From an uncultured Comamonadaceae bacterium (lineage in GTDB: Bacteria > Pseudomonadota > Gammaproteobacteria > Burkholderiales > Burkholderiaceae_C), in contig CALMOI010000301.1 in the NCBI GenBank assembly GCA_937871735.1, forward strand, positions 1 through 16,364: a stretch of DNA of 16,364 bases, read 5' to 3'. Below are positions 14,101 to 16,364 of this stretch, in pieces (the stretch's first letter is position 1; each line of letters starts with the position of its first letter). A program made the position numbers and the translations under genes. Below the pieces are notes generated by a model. The model was not told where the DNA came from. It was given only the letters and a program-made list of their open reading frames with translations, and did no database searches.

Positions 14101-16364
14101 GGCGACGATCTGGCCGCCTTCGTCGCCCGCTTCGGGGCCGAGGTCGATCAGCCAGTCGCTGGCGCGAATCACGTCCAAGTTGTGCTCGATCACCAAGAGC
14201 GAATGCCCAGCCTCCAGCAAGCGGCGCAGGGCGCGCATCAGCTTGGCGATGTCGTCAAAGTGCAGGCCGGTAGTCGGCTCATCGAACAGGAACAGCGTGC
14301 CTTTGCGCGCCAGCGGTTGACGCTTAGCCGCGCTGGATTTGGCGGCTTCGGCCAGGAAGCCAGCGAGCTTCAGGCGCTGGGCTTCGCCGCCGCTCAGGGT
14401 GGGTACGGGCTGGCCGAGTTTGAGGTAGTCCAGCCCGACATCGACCAGCGGTTGCAGGGCGCGCAGCACGTCAGGGTCGTGGGCGAAGAGTTGCACGGCT
14501 TCGCTCACCGTCAAGTCCAGCACCTCGGCCACGTTCAGGCTGCGCGGTGGGGTGGCGGGGGCCGCCTCGGCTTGTGCCGCTTGCACGGCGGTGGGACTGG
14601 TGCCGCTGGGCCAGGGGGCCAGGGGGCGCTGGATGCGCACTTCCAGCACCTCGGGCCGGTAGCGCTGGCCGTCGCAGTCCGGGCAGCGCAGGTACACATC
14701 GGACAGGAACTGCATCTCCACATGCTCAAAGCCCGAGCCGCCGCAGGTGGGGCAGCGCCCGTCACCGCTGTTGAAGCTGAACTTGCTGGCGGTGTAGCCG
14801 CGCTGGCGCGCCATCGCCGAGGTGGCAAAGATCTCGCGCAGCGCATCCCAGCCGCCCACGTAGCTCACCGGATTCGAGCGCGCGGTTTTGCCGATGGGCG
14901 ATTGATCGACAAACACCACGTCGCTCAGCAACTCTGCACCCAGCAACCGGTCGTGCGCGCCGGGGGATTCGGTGGCTTTGCCAAAGTGGCGCAGTAGCGC
15001 GGGGGCCAGTACGTCTTGAATCAAGCTGGACTTGCCCGAGCCGCTGACGCCGGTCACGCAGACCAGCCGTTGCAGTGGGATTTCGACCGTGAGGTCGCGC
15101 AGGTTGTGCTCGCGTGCGCCTTCCAGCACCAAGCGCGGGGTGGCGTCGGTGACGAGGCGCTTGAGGCCCAGGCCGATGTGTTTGCGCGCACCCAGGTAAG
15201 CGCCGGTCAGGGTGTCGGCTTGGCGCAGTTGGGCGGGGGTGCCGTCAAACACGATCTGGCCGCCGCGCTCGCCGGGGCCAGGGCCCATGTCGATCATGCG
15301 GTCGGCGGCCAGCATGACGGCGGGGTCGTGCTCGACCACCACCAGGGTGTTGCCCGCGTCGCGCAGGCGCTGCATGGCGCGGGTGATGCGGTTCATGTCG
15401 CGCGGGTGCAGGCCGATGCTGGGCTCGTCCAGCACAAACAAGGTGTTGACCAGCGAGGTGCCCAGCGCCGTGGTCAGGTTGATGCGCTGCACTTCGCCAC
15501 CGCTCAAGGTGCGGCTTTGCCGATCCAGCGTCAGGTAGCCCAGGCCGACATCGCACAGGTATTTCAGGCGGGTGCTGATTTCGTCGTAGAGCAGCTTGAG
15601 CGCCTGTTGCTCGCCGTGGTTGCTGGGTGCGCCGCCCAACATCAGGCCATTGAGGCCGTCAAAAAAGCGGTGCAGTCTTTGAATCGGCAACCGCATCAGA
15701 TCGTGCAGGCACAGGCCGGGCAGCGCTTCCAGTTGTTCGCGGCTCCAGTCCACACCTTGCGGCATGAAGCGTTGCGCCGGGGGCAGCGCCGCATCAGCGT
15801 CGGCCTGGGTGCCGATGCGCCACAGCAGGCTGTCGGTTTTGAGGCGTGCGCCGTGGCAACTGGGGCATTCGGTGTAGCTGCGGTACTTGGACAAGAGCAC
15901 GCGGATGTGCATCTTGTACGCCTTGGTTTCCAAGTACGCGAAGAAGCCTTTCACGCCGTACCAGCAGCGGCCCCAGTCGGACAAGCCCTTCCACGCCGGG
16001 TCGCCCTGCAAGACCCATTGCTGCTGCGCGGGCGTGAGCTGGCCCCACGCCGTGTCACGCGGAATGCCAGCGGCCTCGGCAAAGCGCATCAAATCGTCTT
16101 GAGATTCTTGCCACGCGGGCGTTTGCATGGGCTTGATGGCACCGGCACGCAGCGTGAGCTTGTCGTTGGGAATCACCAGCCCGTAGTCCACGCCTATCAC
16201 CCGGCCAAAGCCCCGGCACGCCTCGCACGCGCCCACAGCGGAGTTGAACGAGAACATCGACGGAATCGGCTCGGTATAGCGCACGTCGCTGTCAGCGCAG
16301 TGCAGGCCGGTGGAAAACTTCCACAGCGGCTGTGCGCCCTCTTCCCCGGCTTCCAGCGCCTCAG
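11188..16364 (-). CDS. uvrA: Giant tandem UvrA (four-ATPase excinuclease subunit A), 5' end outside window
   Basis: The frame is open from the right edge to the TAA at 11188, giving at least 1,724 residues against ~940 for normal UvrA. It encodes two UvrA units in tandem. Unit 1 (first Walker A off-window): zinc module Cys at 16227/16218 and ECPSC near 15870, signature LSGGE ~15500, LDEPSIGLH ~15420. Its second ATPase has Walker A GVSGSGKSS ~15040, CPTC ~14750, CPDC ~14680, LSGGE ~14390 and FDEPTTGLH ~14275. Unit 2: Walker A ~13835, UvrB-binding-type region ~13750-13220, cysteine pairs ~13135, 13065 and 12920, LSGGE ~12680, LDEPTIGLH ~12600. Its second ATPase has Walker A ~12150, CPSC ~11818, CETC ~11750, LSGGE ~11550 and LDEPTVGLH ~11440. 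All visible ATPase motifs look intact. UvrA finds bulky DNA lesions for UvrB loading. Large UvrA forms of this kind occur in some proteobacteria, usually besides a standard UvrA. Confidence 0.93.
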   Translation of the reverse strand, partial: EALEAGEEGAQPLWKFSTGLHCADSDVRYTEPIPSMFSFNSAVGACEACRGFGRVIGVDYGLVIPNDKLTLRAGAIKPMQTPAWQESQDDLMRFAEAAGIPRDTAWGQLTPAQQQWVLQGDPAWKGLSDWGRCWYGVKGFFAYLETKAYKMHIRVLLSKYRSYTECPSCHGARLKTDSLLWRIGTQADADAALPPAQRFMPQGVDWSREQLEALPGLCLHDLMRLPIQRLHRFFDGLNGLMLGGAPSNHGEQQALKLLYDEISTRLKYLCDVGLGYLTLDRQSRTLSGGEVQRINLTTALGTSLVNTLFVLDEPSIGLHPRDMNRITRAMQRLRDAGNTLVVVEHDPAVMLAADRMIDMGPGPGERGGQIVFDGTPAQLRQADTLTGAYLGARKHIGLGLKRLVTDATPRLVLEGAREHNLRDLTVEIPLQRLVCVTGVSGSGKSSLIQDVLAPALLRHFGKATESPGAHDRLLGAELLSDVVFVDQSPIGKTARSNPVSYVGGWDALREIFATSAMARQRGYTASKFSFNSGDGRCPTCGGSGFEHVEMQFLSDVYLRCPDCDGQRYRPEVLEVRIQRPLAPWPSGTSPTAVQAAQAEAAPATPPRSLNVAEVLDLTVSEAVQLFAHDPDVLRALQPLVDVGLDYLKLGQPVPTLSGGEAQRLKLAGFLAEAAKSSAAKRQPLARKGTLFLFDEPTTGLHFDDIAKLMRALRRLLEAGHSLLVIEHNLDVIRASDWLIDLGPEAGDEGGQIVAEGLPEDVRKHPTSHTALALREYEALMGEAIALNVVGVAEAPAPWAVAARTGLPGEDAIQIVNAREHNLQSLSVNIPRGQFSVITGVSGSGKSTLAFDILFNEGQRRYLESLNAYARSLVQPAGRPEVDAVYGIPPTVAIEQRLSRGGRKSTVGTTTEVWHFLRLLYVKLGVQHCIHDGAAVQPQSVDQMVAQLLRQYRGQHIGLLAPLVLGRKGVYTELAEWAAPRGYTHLRVDGEFLPTTGFPRLDRFKEHTIELPVFSLDVTPANEPLLRQMLTRALEHGKGVVHVLSHLDGLEAAMLAGTSTARIGQLQVLSTLRACPVCATSYAELDPRLFSYNSKHGWCPDCVGTGVQLSAEQRKALDDTLPKDDAQGREQTFAEPEVEGVSDTACPTCHGTRLNATARAVRFAGVGITDLARLPIGEIASWVDALHLAGREADIARDLLPEIRSRLAFLQQVGLGYLTLDRGAPTLSGGEAQRIRLAAQLGSNLQGVCYVLDEPTIGLHARDNHILLGALKTLSDQGNTLVVVEHDEDTIRRADHVIDIGPGAGVRGGRLVAQGSVADVMAAQDSQTGRYLLHAMRHPLQPRRPVVLPAALGEFAAPGCFVPASYTGDAEAPHWLTVSGASLHNLHSVNVAVPLKRLVAVTGVSGSGKSTLARDVLLANVQALVQQRATAAGRQAQEHGQFAPLVGASRVGGFAAIDRVLEVDQTPIGKTPRSCPATYIGFWDTIRKLMADTLEARARGYGPGRFSFNTGDGRCPSCEGQGIRTIGMSFLPDVKVLCETCHGARFNPETLAVTWRGKNIGDILRMEVDEAVDFFASMPAISHPLQLLKDVGLGYLTLGQPSPTLSGGEAQRIKLVTELSKVRDDITKRGQRAPHTLYVLDEPTVGLHLADVDKLIRVLHRLVNGGHSVIVIEHDLDVIAEADWIIDLGPDGGTFGGRIVASATPEEVVRLGTHTGVALKGVLGR

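Noticed and set aside
14059..14997. 312-codon plus-strand open frame inside uvrA
   Set aside because: Also an antisense shadow of UvrA with no independent start signal or domain.

Overview
The window is GC-rich chromosomal DNA, almost fully coding, with short intergenic gaps and coupled stop/start codons. Codon use, the four-ATPase UvrA and the gene set suggest a betaproteobacterium of the order Burkholderiales, most likely Comamonadaceae-like. That placement is inference from gene content, because no rRNA or other marker gene is present. I see no tRNA, rRNA, CRISPR array or insertion sequence, and no gene-free stretch longer than 300 bases.

Region 1 (1-4035, + strand) is an envelope/stress cluster. 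It holds the end of a probable solute-binding protein, a TelA-family toxic-anion-resistance protein, a lipoprotein joining a solute-binding-like domain to a von Willebrand A domain, and a small membrane protein resembling XpaC. A 13-codon mini-ORF links the last two through two ATGA overlaps. TelA and XpaC-like proteins also sit together in Firmicutes, so this looks like an elaborated version of that pair.

Region 2 (4073-8573, - strand) is a five-gene operon behind a good Fur-box match. In transcription order it encodes a MauG/cytochrome c peroxidase-like dihaem lipoprotein, an outer-membrane porin with a coiled coil, an exported FMN-binding protein with an SGAT flavinylation motif, an ApbE-type FMN transferase, and a four-helix membrane protein with paired histidines suited to haem b. 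Together these look like an iron-responsive flavin/haem electron-transfer module running from inner membrane to outer membrane. This is the best candidate for an undescribed system here. ApbE has no signal peptide, yet it follows the exported FMN-binding gene in the same reading frame after a single TAG.

Region 3 (8700-10317, + strand) has an outer-membrane protein gene broken by a one-base frameshift, then a DUF4397 lipoprotein followed by a clear intrinsic terminator.

Region 4 (10473-11166, + strand) is a HigB-2/HigA-2 type II toxin-antitoxin pair.

Region 5 (11188-16364, - strand) is most of a giant UvrA made of two tandem UvrA units. Its 5' end lies beyond the window.
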